A stretch of 64,000 nt of DNA from Stenotrophomonas raiganjensis (SeqCode) (lineage in GTDB: Bacteria > Pseudomonadota > Gammaproteobacteria > Xanthomonadales > Xanthomonadaceae), in assembly GCF_030658505.1 (NCBI RefSeq), contig NZ_JAUTXR010000181.1:1-64000 (forward strand). The letters are read 5' to 3'. Position 1 is the first letter of the stretch; every line of letters starts with the position of its first letter. This document shows positions 15,122 through 23,805 of this stretch, piece by piece. The position numbers were made by a program, and so were the translations under genes. Below the pieces are notes generated by a model. The model ran no database searches, was not told where the DNA came from, and was given only the letters and a program-made list of their open reading frames with translations.

Positions 15122-17872
15122 ATGTCCATCGACAAGACCCTACTCAAGCGTGGCCTCAAGCGGGTGGCGGCAAAGGTGCTGTCCATCAACTGGTTCGCAC
15201 CGGTTCCCGATCGCCTGAAGCTGCTGGTTGCCCGTCGGGCGGGGTGCTGTGACTGGCACTGGTACGCGCGCTTCATCCTGCGTTCGCCCGGGGCGGCCGC
15301 CGAAGGCCCCAGCCACTTCCTGTCCTTTGGCAATGCCGAAGGGAAATCACCGAGCCCGCTGTTCGATCCGGCCTGGTACTGCGCACGTTTCGGCCTCAGG
15401 GCGTCCCCACTTGATGCCCTGATGCAGTACGTCTGCATCGGCGACCGCCTCGGCCTGGCACCCAGCCCGTGGTTCGATCCGCGCTACTGCCGGCGCACCG
15501 CACCGTCGTCCAGCGGCCTGCGGCCGGTGCTCGGCCAGTACCTGGTGGATTACCACAACTCGGGAACGCCACACCCATTGTTCGACCAGGACTGGTACCT
15601 CAACCAGTACCCGGACGTGCGCGACAGCGGCGCCAATCCGTTGGTGCATTTCCTCTATGACGGCATTCCCGAAGGACGCCTGCCCAATCCGTACTTCGCG
15701 CCGGCGTGGTATCTGGAAACCTATCCGGATGTGGGAGGCAACGACCCGTTCGCACATTTCTTCGCGCATGGCGCGGCGGAAGGACGCAGCCCGGGGCCAG
15801 AATTCAACGCGCGACAGTATCTGGACCAGAATCCGGATGTTGCGCTGACCGGCATGAACGCGCTGGCGCACTACCTGGCGGTGGGTCGCCGCGGTGGTCG
15901 CGAGCTGGGCAAGCGTCCCTTCTCGCTGTGCGATCTTGCCGCGCCCGTGGCGCCTGCCGACGCGCCGCTCCAGGACGGCGTGGTCGACATCGTCCTGCCG
16001 GTCTACCGCGGCCTGGAAGAGACGCGCAACTGCATCGATTCGGTGCTGCGCTCGCACAACCGCAGCCGTACCCGGCTGCACATCTACAACGACTGCTCGC
16101 CCGAGCCGGAAGTGACCGCCTACCTGCGTGAGCTGGCCAGCCGCGAGCAGTCGGTACGCCTGGTCGAGAACCCGCAGAACCTGGGCTTCGTGCTGACCGT
16201 CAATGCCGGCATGGCGCACGCCCTGCAGCAGGCCGACAGCATCGGTGCTCTCCTGCTCAACAGTGACACGATCGTGACCGGTGACTGGGTCGACCGCATG
16301 GTTGCCCACCTAGGGGCCAATGTCGGCTCGGTCACGGCGCTTTCCAACAACGCTACGATCTGCAGCTATCCCCAGCTGGGCGCCAACGCGCTGCCGAAGG
16401 AGATGGATGCGTCGGCGCTGGACCACCTGACCCGCCGCATCAATGCCGGTGTGGCCGTGGATGTTCCCACCGGCGTCGGCTTCTGCATGCTGATCTCCCG
16501 CGCCGCGCTGGAAAAGGCCGGCCTGTTCGATGCCGAGGCTTTCGGCAAGGGCTACGGCGAGGAGAACGACTTCTGCATGCGCTCGGGTCGTCTCGGTTTC
16601 CGCCATCGCTTGGCCATGGACGTGTTCGTCGAACACGTGGGTGAAGTGAGCTTCGCCGACGACAGCAAGCCCGGCAAGATCATCGCGCAGAAGATCATCG
16701 ACGAGCGCTACCCCGATTACGGTTCGCAAGTTGCCCGGTTCTGTTCGATGGATCCGGGCTTCTCGGCGCGCGTGCGGCTGACCCTGGAGGTCTGGAAGGC
16801 GAGGGCGCGTCCGGTCTCGGTGCTGTTGACCCACACCTGGGGCGGAGGCACCGAGCGTGCCGTGCAGGCCATGCGTGCCTCGCTGGCCGAAACCGGCGAA
16901 GTGGTGATCGTACGGCCGATGGAGGACAACAACGGGTCGGGGCTGGTCAGCGTCAGCCATGCATCGGACTTCGATGGCTTCGAGTTCCTGTTTCGCTACC
17001 GCACGCCCGACGAGCTGGCCGGGATGCTGCAGGCACTGGGCACCGGGACGCTGCAGATCCACCATCTGGTCGGGTTTGGCCCGTCGGTGCGTCGCGCGGT
17101 GGCGCTGACCGGGCTGCCCTACAGCTTCCACGTGCATGACAACTATGCGATCTGCCCGCAGATCACCCTGACCGACGCTCGCGGCAACTACTGCGGCGAG
17201 CCTGGTGAAAACGGCTGTGACAGTTGCATCGCCGAGCGCCCGTCCAACGGCGCGGCGGACATCCGCAACTGGCGCGCCAACAACCAGTGGCCGCTGCTGG
17301 GTGCACAGGCAGTGTTCGCACCGAGCCGGGATGCGGCGCAGCGCATGCAGCGCTACACCGGCATTTCCGTGCAGACCGTTTACCACGAGTCGAGCATCGA
17401 CACGAATCCGGGCCGGCTTGGGCGAGGCGCGCGGCCGTACCGGGTGCTGCTGCTGGGTGTGATGGCCGCGCACAAGGGCTTGAATCACCTGCTGGCCATT
17501 GCCGAGGAAGCGCGACGTATGCGTGCACCGCTCGCGTTCCACGTGATCGGCTATCCACAGACGGACGTACCCAAGAACCCGGGATTCAGCTGGAGCGGTC
17601 CCTATGCGGAGCAGGACCTGGACGAGCTGATCGAGGCGCACGACCCCGATGCGTTCCTGTTTCTTTCCCAGGCCCCGGAAACCTATTCCTACACCCTGTC
17701 GCACGCCCTGCGCGATGGCCGGCCGATTGCCGCCAACCGCCTCGGTGCGTTCACCGAGCGGCTGGAAGGCGTCCCCAATGCACTGATGCTGGCCCATGAC
17801 GCGACTGCGGCCGATGCGGTACAGGCGCTGGTGACGTGGCTGGAAGGTCTGTACGAAAAGGAAACCGCATGA
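15122..17872 (+). CDS. Large glycosyltransferase: six N-terminal repeats, GT2 and GT4 domains
   Basis: A 916-residue protein with three parts. Residues about 43-263 are six roughly 37-residue repeats built on FDxxWYLxxYPDV..NPLxHFLxxGxxEGRxPxP, clearest at 153-190, 191-226 and 227-262. Residues about 286-560 form a GT2 (GT-A fold) domain: VDIVLPVYRGLEETRNCIDS, LLLNSDTIV as the DxD-like site, and GFCMLISRAALEKAGLFD. Residues about 575-916 resemble a GT4 (GT-B) domain: LLTHTWGGGTERAV, LLLGVMAAHKGLNHLL, and a C-terminal acidic-site region near QAPETYSYTLSHALRDGRPIAA. It should add two sugars of the O-chain in the cytoplasm. The substrate cannot be read from sequence. Confidence 0.88.
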   Translation: MSIDKTLLKRGLKRVAAKVLSINWFAPVPDRLKLLVARRAGCCDWHWYARFILRSPGAAAEGPSHFLSFGNAEGKSPSPLFDPAWYCARFGLRASPLDALMQYVCIGDRLGLAPSPWFDPRYCRRTAPSSSGLRPVLGQYLVDYHNSGTPHPLFDQDWYLNQYPDVRDSGANPLVHFLYDGIPEGRLPNPYFAPAWYLETYPDVGGNDPFAHFFAHGAAEGRSPGPEFNARQYLDQNPDVALTGMNALAHYLAVGRRGGRELGKRPFSLCDLAAPVAPADAPLQDGVVDIVLPVYRGLEETRNCIDSVLRSHNRSRTRLHIYNDCSPEPEVTAYLRELASREQSVRLVENPQNLGFVLTVNAGMAHALQQADSIGALLLNSDTIVTGDWVDRMVAHLGANVGSVTALSNNATICSYPQLGANALPKEMDASALDHLTRRINAGVAVDVPTGVGFCMLISRAALEKAGLFDAEAFGKGYGEENDFCMRSGRLGFRHRLAMDVFVEHVGEVSFADDSKPGKIIAQKIIDERYPDYGSQVARFCSMDPGFSARVRLTLEVWKARARPVSVLLTHTWGGGTERAVQAMRASLAETGEVVIVRPMEDNNGSGLVSVSHASDFDGFEFLFRYRTPDELAGMLQALGTGTLQIHHLVGFGPSVRRAVALTGLPYSFHVHDNYAICPQITLTDARGNYCGEPGENGCDSCIAERPSNGAADIRNWRANNQWPLLGAQAVFAPSRDAAQRMQRYTGISVQTVYHESSIDTNPGRLGRGARPYRVLLLGVMAAHKGLNHLLAIAEEARRMRAPLAFHVIGYPQTDVPKNPGFSWSGPYAEQDLDELIEAHDPDAFLFLSQAPETYSYTLSHALRDGRPIAANRLGAFTERLEGVPNALMLAHDATAADAVQALVTWLEGLYEKETA

Positions 17873-18921
17873 AACAGCGATTCGGCAAGGAGCTGCGTCC
17901 TGCGCTGCGCTCGCAGTACGCCTTGCGGATTGCAGTGATCCCCGAGCGCTACGGCACGGTGATGTCGCCGTGCGCGAGCATCCGTCTGCACGCGTTCACC
18001 GAGCGCTTCGCTGCCGATGTCCGCTACCTGATGCCGGAAGAGATCGCTGCATTCAAACCGCACGCCATCCTGTGGAACCGGGGAGCGATCGAGGACGCCG
18101 ACCGGATCGAGCAGATGGCCGTACTGGCCAGAAGGATCGGCGCGCGGCTGATCTATGACATCGACGACAACCTGTTGGCGATGGATGAGCACCCCGAGCG
18201 CGATGCATACGCAAAGCTGATCAGCGCCGTGCGTGCGTCGATCGACGTGGCTGATGAAGTCTGGTGCTCGACGGAGATACTGGCATCTGAAATCCGGTCT
18301 GCCGGCGGTAACGCCGTTCTCATGCCAAACGCCCTGGATCCGGACCTATGGGGTGCCCCGCGCACGCCAGTGCAACCAATGCCGAAGTTGAAACTGGTGT
18401 ACATGGGTACAAGGACCCACGACGAGGACTACGCATTCCTGCAGAGGGTGCTGGGTCGTCTGCAGGCATCGCGCCCTGGCAGCTTTTCGTTGACCCTGAT
18501 CGGGGTGAATGCGGCGTCGGTAGCACTGCCTGACTGGGTCGATGTGCAGTCGCCGCCAGCTCATGTAGGAGCATCTTATCCCGCGTTCGTGCGCTGGTTC
18601 GTCGGCCAAGGCCCATTTGACCTCGGCCTGGCACCGTTGATGGCCACCACGTTCAATCGGGCAAAGAGCGGCATCAAGGTGCTTGATTACGCCGCGATCG
18701 GCGTGCCTACGCTTGCGTCGGACGTCCCTGCATACAGTGCCGGGGCAGTCGGTGACTGCTTGCTGGTCGAGAACGACGAAGGGGCATGGCTGGATGTCCT
18801 GCAGCAGGTGGTCGACAGCAGGGCCATCCTGGAGCCGATCCGGCAACGTATCCAGCATTGCGTTGGTGAAGGGCATTTTGCCGAGGCGGTTGAACGGCGT
18901 TGGTTGCGCATCACTGCCTGA
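17869..18921 (+). CDS. GT4-like glycosyltransferase
   Basis: A 350-residue soluble protein with GT-B character. The N-terminal half has AILWNRGAIEDADRI and LIYDIDDNLLAMDEHPERD, a YDIDDN motif common in glycosyltransferases of O-antigen loci. The C-terminal half has LVYMGTRTHDEDYAFL, FDLGLAPLMATTFNRAKSGIK and YAAIGVPTLASDVPAY, the GT4 donor-site region. It overlaps the preceding GT gene by four bases and is the last gene of the plus-strand operon. Its codons use more A/T than its neighbours, which fits import with the variable O-antigen block. Acceptor and donor are unknown. Confidence 0.82.
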   Translation: MKQRFGKELRPALRSQYALRIAVIPERYGTVMSPCASIRLHAFTERFAADVRYLMPEEIAAFKPHAILWNRGAIEDADRIEQMAVLARRIGARLIYDIDDNLLAMDEHPERDAYAKLISAVRASIDVADEVWCSTEILASEIRSAGGNAVLMPNALDPDLWGAPRTPVQPMPKLKLVYMGTRTHDEDYAFLQRVLGRLQASRPGSFSLTLIGVNAASVALPDWVDVQSPPAHVGASYPAFVRWFVGQGPFDLGLAPLMATTFNRAKSGIKVLDYAAIGVPTLASDVPAYSAGAVGDCLLVENDEGAWLDVLQQVVDSRAILEPIRQRIQHCVGEGHFAEAVERRWLRITA

Positions 18922-18926
18922 CGTGA

Positions 18927-18955
18927 CGCCACCTGCGGGAGATCCGCAGGTGGCG
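18927..18955. terminator. Bidirectional hairpin between convergent O-antigen operons
   Basis: CGCCACCTGCGG (18927-18938) pairs perfectly with CCGCAGGTGGCG (18944-18955) across a GAGAT loop, in the 41-base gap between the two converging operons. There is no T-run on either side. Confidence 0.6.
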
Positions 18956-18962
18956 CCTTGGA

Positions 18963-21044
18963 TCAAGGCGTCAGGTTCGGCATTGCGATCCACAGAAACG
19001 AACAGGCGCCCAGTACCACGGCTGCAGCCACGGCATGATGTGCCAGCCGCTCGAGTTGCGAGCCTGGTCTCAGGTGTGAGAGTTGGGCGCCGAGCAGTAC
19101 ACAGATGCCGAGCACGTACCTGCCTTGTGCCTGGAAATCATAGGTCCAGCTGTGCAGCAGGGACGCGCCCAGCAGGCTGACCGCCGCGCCGGCAGCCAGC
19201 AGGAGCTGGCTGCGTCCCAGTTGCAGCGGCTGCGACGTCGCTGCAGTGCATAGCGCCAGAAGCACCAGCAGCGTAGTCAGTCCCCAGATCGCCTGGTAAT
19301 AGGCCAGTGGAGCGTAGTACTGCATGTAGCCGTAGACGCCGAACAGGCTTTTGGCCGTGGCCACCTGCCATAGCAGGGGAGGCTGGAGCATCTGCGGGAG
19401 CGAATAGCCCTGTTCGTACATGCGAAGGCCGGGGGACGGTGCCGCGTCGCTGGGCTTGAAACCGGGAGCTGCATGGACTTCACGTAGATGATCGACCAGC
19501 TCCGCCTTCTGCGAGCCACTGCCGTTGCGCAGGACATCCACTGCGATCCATGGAGCTGCCAACGCCAGAGCCAGCGCAAACAGCGCGCCGAGGCGGTAGG
19601 CAGGCGCCAGCATCCGGCTGCGGGCAAGTCTCCAGCCGTCGTAAGCCAGGATCATCACCGAAGTGGCGGACAGGACGGCCAGGAGCCAGCCGAGTCCGTA
19701 AGCTTGATGAAGTGCGTGTCCTCCGGCCGCCCACAGAATTCCCGACGTGCAGACGATCGCCATGGCGAGCGACGAGCGGACGGGCAGGCGCAATCCGGCT
19801 GATGCCAGCGTGGTGGCGATGAAGACCGCGACTGGCCAATAGTTCCGCTTGGAGATGATAAGCAGGCCCAGGCACAGCGCGAACAGCAGGGCGTGCACGA
19901 TCACCACCCGCTCGGCGTGGCGCTCACCCAGCAGGTAGCTGCGCAGCGGACTCTCGCGTGTCAACGCAATGCCTGCAGCAAGGCTTGCGGCGGCCAGAGG
20001 AAGCGCATCGCCGTTCATGTACGAAAAGACATACCACGCCTGCGGCGTGACCAGGACCGGTACGAGAGTGAACGGCGAGAGACGCAGCAGGAAAACGGCT
20101 GCGATCAGTAATAGCAATATCGATGCCTGATAGAGCCTGAATCCCTGACGTTCGGTCAGACCAGCCTGCGCTGCGACGTTGCTCGCTTTGCCTGCGAACA
20201 AATACGTCACGTTCCATTCGGCGAGATAGCTGACGCCGTAGGGACTCGCCTGGTACGAGGGCAGCATCTCCGGCGAATCAAGCGCCGGCGGCAGCCAATG
20301 ACTGTTGAAATAACGTGCACCCGCCTCATGCAGATCCTCGTCAGGGCTGACCGAGGGAGAGAGGGTGGCAAACCCTGCGAGCGCGAGCACCAGCGATGCG
20401 CAGATCAGTGATGGCCATGCATAGCTACCGGTATGAGCCATCTGCAGGCCCATCGCAATCGCAAGACAAAGGCCGAGGCCGACCCAGGCCAGCCGGGCAA
20501 GTCGATGCTGCAAGCGCGATGCATTTTCCGCAGGCGTGGGAAGTGCCATCACCAGTTGCGGGTCGCCAGCATCTGGCAGCAACTGGTAGCGCCCATCCTG
20601 GCCTAGCGCTTCGATGGGAACGAGCTCGTTCAGATGGGTCGGGACAAGCGGGGCCACAGCCGAGGGCATTGAGCCCTCGATCCGCACATCGCGTACAGCG
20701 ACGGTCGACGCGCTGGTGGGAGGATCCAGGCGAAGCGTGAATGTACGTCCCGGTGGGAGCTGCAGCTGCAGATGCGAGCTGCCTGCGGGCAGCTCCCGCG
20801 TCACTGACCCGGCCTCGGAGAAACCATTGCCCTGGTCGAAGAAGACCTGAAATGAGCCGGCAGCCGGCAGTTCCACGTCGAGCGTGAGCTCGGCATTGCT
20901 GTACCGGCGGGAGCCCGCCAGCACGACCAGCAACGCGGCGATGACCAGAACGATTAGTTGGCCTCTACGGAACCGAGCCAACCCCTGCCACCAGCTGGAA
21001 CACTGATGGAGCAATCCGGCGGCCGGTTGGGAGGCGCTTGTCAT
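18963..21044 (-). CDS. Large multi-pass membrane protein, possible GT-C glycosyltransferase (DUF2142-like)
   Basis: A 693-residue inner-membrane protein. One helix (about 28-44) leads to a 135-residue beta-rich extracytoplasmic domain (about 50-180), then some 11-12 further helices from residue 185 on. The motif SPDEDLHEAGARYF (233-246) after the second helix resembles the PDE..H motif of DUF2142 proteins and sits where GT-C enzymes carry catalytic acidic residues in the first large periplasmic loop. As last gene of an operon that also encodes a polyprenyl-phosphate glycosyltransferase and a flippase-like protein, it is a good candidate for the periplasmic transferase that moves the sugar from lipid carrier to glycan. 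This role is inferred. The start overlaps rffA (ATGA). Confidence 0.65.
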   Translation of the reverse strand: MTSASQPAAGLLHQCSSWWQGLARFRRGQLIVLVIAALLVVLAGSRRYSNAELTLDVELPAAGSFQVFFDQGNGFSEAGSVTRELPAGSSHLQLQLPPGRTFTLRLDPPTSASTVAVRDVRIEGSMPSAVAPLVPTHLNELVPIEALGQDGRYQLLPDAGDPQLVMALPTPAENASRLQHRLARLAWVGLGLCLAIAMGLQMAHTGSYAWPSLICASLVLALAGFATLSPSVSPDEDLHEAGARYFNSHWLPPALDSPEMLPSYQASPYGVSYLAEWNVTYLFAGKASNVAAQAGLTERQGFRLYQASILLLLIAAVFLLRLSPFTLVPVLVTPQAWYVFSYMNGDALPLAAASLAAGIALTRESPLRSYLLGERHAERVVIVHALLFALCLGLLIISKRNYWPVAVFIATTLASAGLRLPVRSSLAMAIVCTSGILWAAGGHALHQAYGLGWLLAVLSATSVMILAYDGWRLARSRMLAPAYRLGALFALALALAAPWIAVDVLRNGSGSQKAELVDHLREVHAAPGFKPSDAAPSPGLRMYEQGYSLPQMLQPPLLWQVATAKSLFGVYGYMQYYAPLAYYQAIWGLTTLLVLLALCTAATSQPLQLGRSQLLLAAGAAVSLLGASLLHSWTYDFQAQGRYVLGICVLLGAQLSHLRPGSQLERLAHHAVAAAVVLGACSFLWIAMPNLTP

Positions 21045-22174
21045 TCCGCCATGCCCAGGACTTCATCGGCGGCTGCGAAGATCGCATCGAGATGATCCTC
21101 AACGCCGATCCACAACGGCATGCGGACCAGCCGCTCGCTGAGCTCGTTGGTGTTGCGCAGATCGCCGTGTGTACGCCCTGCCTGCAGTCCAGCCGGGGCG
21201 GAATGCAGCGGGATGTAATGGAACACGGTCTGCACGCCGCGGGCCTTCATTTCGCTTATGAATCGCGTGCGGGCATCGAGGTCCGGGACCAGCATGTAGA
21301 ACATATGCGCGTTGTGCTGGCAGTCGTCCGGCACGACCGGCCGACGCAGGTGGCCGGCGGCCTCATGCGGAGCCGCCCACTGCTGATACCGCTCCCAGAT
21401 TGCCAGTCGACGCGCGGTGATCTGGTCTGCTTCCTCTATCTGCGCGCAGAGGAACGCCGCGGTGATCTCACCGGGAAGGAACGATGAGCCAACATCGACC
21501 CAGGTGTACTTATCGACCTGTCCGCGGAAGAAGCGGCTGCGATTCGTGCCCTTCTCGCGCAGGATCTCGGCGCGCTCGCCAAACTCAGCGTCACGACAGA
21601 GAAGAGCACCGCCTTCCCCCGAGATGATGTTCTTGGTCTCATGGAAGCTGAAGGCGCCCAGCTCCCCGATGGTGCCCAGTGGCCGCCCCTTGTAGCTGGA
21701 CATGATGGCCTGGGCAGCATCTTCGACAAGCGCCAGCCCATGACGTGCAGCGATGTCGACCAGGGTATCCATCTCACATGCGACGCCCGCATAGTGGACT
21801 GCGCAGATGGCCCGGGTGCGCGGGGTGATCGCTGCTTCGACCAGGCGTTCATCCAGGTTCAAGGTGTCTTCACGGATGTCGACGAACACCGGGACCGCGC
21901 CCCGCAGAACAAACGCGTTGGCGGTGGAAACGAAGGTGTAGGACGGCATGATCACTTCGTCACCGGGCTGCAGGTCGAGCAGCAGCGCCGCCATCTCCAG
22001 CGCGGCCGTGCAACTGTGGGTCAGCAGCGCCCGCTGCGCCCCGGTGCGCTGTTCAAGCCAGGCGTGGCTGCGCTTGGTGAACTGACCGTCGCCGGACAGG
22101 TGGCCGTTGGCGTGCGCCTGCGCAATGTGCCAGAGCTCACGACCAGTCATGAAGGGCTTGTTGAAGGGAATCAA
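21041..22174 (-). CDS. rffA: dTDP-4-keto-6-deoxyglucose 4-aminotransferase (RffA/WecE)
   Basis: A 377-residue PLP enzyme of the DegT/DnrJ/EryC1 family that converts dTDP-4-keto-6-deoxy-D-glucose to dTDP-4-amino-4,6-dideoxy-D-galactose (Fuc4N). Similarity to E. coli WecE/RffA is obvious along the whole length: IPSYTFVSTANAFVLRGA-type substrate loop, VHYAGVACEMDT, EDAAQ and FHETKN with the PLP lysine at 181, then REKGTNRSQFFRG-like and HYIPLH segments. I chose a TTG start at 22174 because the protein then begins (M)IPFNKPF like the enterobacterial enzyme; the first ATG in frame (22240) would add 22 residues overlapping the gene before. GAGG lies eight bases upstream. RmlA and RmlB, encoded 9-10 kb away, make its substrate. 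Confidence 0.9.
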   Translation of the reverse strand: MIPFNKPFMTGRELWHIAQAHANGHLSGDGQFTKRSHAWLEQRTGAQRALLTHSCTAALEMAALLLDLQPGDEVIMPSYTFVSTANAFVLRGAVPVFVDIREDTLNLDERLVEAAITPRTRAICAVHYAGVACEMDTLVDIAARHGLALVEDAAQAIMSSYKGRPLGTIGELGAFSFHETKNIISGEGGALLCRDAEFGERAEILREKGTNRSRFFRGQVDKYTWVDVGSSFLPGEITAAFLCAQIEEADQITARRLAIWERYQQWAAPHEAAGHLRRPVVPDDCQHNAHMFYMLVPDLDARTRFISEMKARGVQTVFHYIPLHSAPAGLQAGRTHGDLRNTNELSERLVRMPLWIGVEDHLDAIFAAADEVLGMAE

Positions 22175-22208
22175 GAGTGTGCCTCGCAGGGTGGGCGTTG
22201 GAATGGTG

Positions 22209-22574
22209 TCAGGCGACCGATCGTGACAGCACGACCACACCCAGCATGATGATCAGCGTTCCGGCGATCTTGTATCCATCCAGCTGCTCACGGAAGATCA
22301 CGCTGGCAAACAGCGCAACCAGGAAGAAATTGATCGCCATGTACGGGTAGGCCCGGCTGATCGGCATCTTGCTGATGGCCGCCATCCAGCACAGCGATGC
22401 ACCGAAGGCTGCCGCAAAGGCGGAAATGACCCATGGCTTGAGCAGCAGTTGCAGCACGTTCAACGGCTGCAGCGGCGCGGAAAGCAGGTGGCCGTGGACG
22501 CCTACCTGCCACTTCAGGATCAGCTGGCCGTAGACCGTCAGCATGATCGTCAACGCGATGAAGAGGTAGCTCAT
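22209..22574 (-). CDS. Small four-helix DMT/EamA-type membrane protein, putative lipid-linked sugar flippase subunit
   Basis: A 121-residue inner-membrane protein with four predicted helices, resembling ArnE/ArnF and small multidrug resistance proteins (LTVYGQLILKWQ at helix 1, PYMAINFFLVALFASVIFREQL at helix 3, GTLIIMLGVVVLS at the end). Inside an operon with a GtrB/ArnC-like transferase and a GT-C-like protein, the likely job is to flip an undecaprenyl-phosphate sugar to the periplasmic face, as ArnE/F do for aminoarabinose. A drug exporter is less likely here. It may work as a homodimer because no second small subunit is encoded. Confidence 0.75.
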   Translation of the reverse strand: MSYLFIALTIMLTVYGQLILKWQVGVHGHLLSAPLQPLNVLQLLLKPWVISAFAAAFGASLCWMAAISKMPISRAYPYMAINFFLVALFASVIFREQLDGYKIAGTLIIMLGVVVLSRSVA

Positions 22575-22578
22575 CGTC

Positions 22579-23805
22579 TCAGTTCCCTGGCAGGGTGATC
22601 TTGCGGGTCAGCACGTCCAGCAGGTCGGTGCCGTCCCAGACCGGGTGGAAGTCGAGTGCGCGGCCGAAAGGCACGATGCGGTCGATGGCACGATTACCGA
22701 GCCGGTCAAGCAGCTTGATCAGCGATTCCCGCGGGAAACCCTGCACGACGAGCGTCTGGTCGCGATCATCCAGCTGTGGCGCCAGTGCTTCCAGCGTGTC
22801 CAACTGAACGTCCACCACCAGCCCGTGGCCACTCTGCAGCTCGCGCAGGTTTCCATCGGCGCGGGCAGCATCGAGCGTAAGGGGATAGGTGCCCAGTGAC
22901 GTGCCCGAATGCAGCCCATCGGAGGAGAGTGCGGCCATCAGGTGGGCATCGGTCACCCGGGCCATCATCGCGGCGGGCTCATCTGCGACGGCGCCGGATT
23001 GCGAGCGTACCGCAGGCCAGAACCGTGCACGCGCGGCCTCCACTGTTTCCTGCGCGCCAACCCAGTACAGGGTGCGGGGTGAAGAGCACGCCTGCTGGCC
23101 GAACCAGAGAACATCGTTGACGAACCGGTGGGCAAGCTGCTGCAGGTCCGCGTCGCTGCTCTGCAGTACATGCGCGGCATCGATGGCTGCCACACCGAAT
23201 CGATCCGGGAAGGCGAGTTCAACGGCCAACGGCGCCAGCGGCAAGGAACGGATCTTGGCGACCGTTGCGTCGCCGCCCCAGATGATCCGCGCATGGCAGC
23301 TGCGGGAGATCAACGTAGTCACCGCGTCATCATGCGGATAGGTCAGTAGCACGCTGCGCTGCAGGACGTCGGCATGCAGCCCTTCCTCGCGCATGGCGTG
23401 CAGGATCGAGACCAGTGCCTCGCGTTGGGGACTGTGCTTCTGCGACAGGCGGGCTACGTTGCGATTGCCGGCCAGCACGGACATCAGCCAGGCATAGGCG
23501 AACAGCACATCGACGTTGGCCGGCGCAAGATGGAACACCAGGCCACGTGCCAGCAGGTGTTCGGTGGACGGCGCCAGCAGGCGCCGCGACAGCTGCTCCT
23601 GCGCCGCCGGACGGAACCAGTGCGCCAGCGTCGCCAGTTCGGGATGCTCGCGCAGCACCGGCAGCGCGAACACACGTCGTGCGAAATCGGCAACGAACGC
23701 GCGCGCCTCCGCACTGAAGGGTGACAGCGGCGGCAGCGTGGCCAGGCGCGCCAGCTGATCCGGCAGCGCCGCGTCTGCGTCAATGGAGAACAGGATCTGT
23801 GTCAT
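22579..23805 (-). CDS. LuxC-like acyl-CoA/acyl-protein reductase
   Basis: A 408-residue member of the LuxC family (aldehyde-dehydrogenase fold). The nucleophile is very probably Cys240 in WFGQQACSSPR, the typical LuxC site; FHLAPANVDVLFAYAW (about 91-106) and GNRNVARLS are NADPH-fold segments. In luminous bacteria LuxC takes an acyl group from LuxE and reduces it to an aldehyde. No luciferase genes exist here, and the gene lies in a sugar operon and overlaps the LuxE-like gene by ATGA, so it must process an acyl group for glycan modification. Whether it releases aldehyde or only carries the acyl group is unknown. Confidence 0.85.
   Translation of the reverse strand: MTQILFSIDADAALPDQLARLATLPPLSPFSAEARAFVADFARRVFALPVLREHPELATLAHWFRPAAQEQLSRRLLAPSTEHLLARGLVFHLAPANVDVLFAYAWLMSVLAGNRNVARLSQKHSPQREALVSILHAMREEGLHADVLQRSVLLTYPHDDAVTTLISRSCHARIIWGGDATVAKIRSLPLAPLAVELAFPDRFGVAAIDAAHVLQSSDADLQQLAHRFVNDVLWFGQQACSSPRTLYWVGAQETVEAARARFWPAVRSQSGAVADEPAAMMARVTDAHLMAALSSDGLHSGTSLGTYPLTLDAARADGNLRELQSGHGLVVDVQLDTLEALAPQLDDRDQTLVVQGFPRESLIKLLDRLGNRAIDRIVPFGRALDFHPVWDGTDLLDVLTRKITLPGN

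Noticed and set aside
22209..22574. Small multidrug resistance exporter
   Set aside because: The sequence fits the wider DMT fold, but operon context with a polyprenyl-phosphate transferase makes an ArnE/F-like flippase role more likely.
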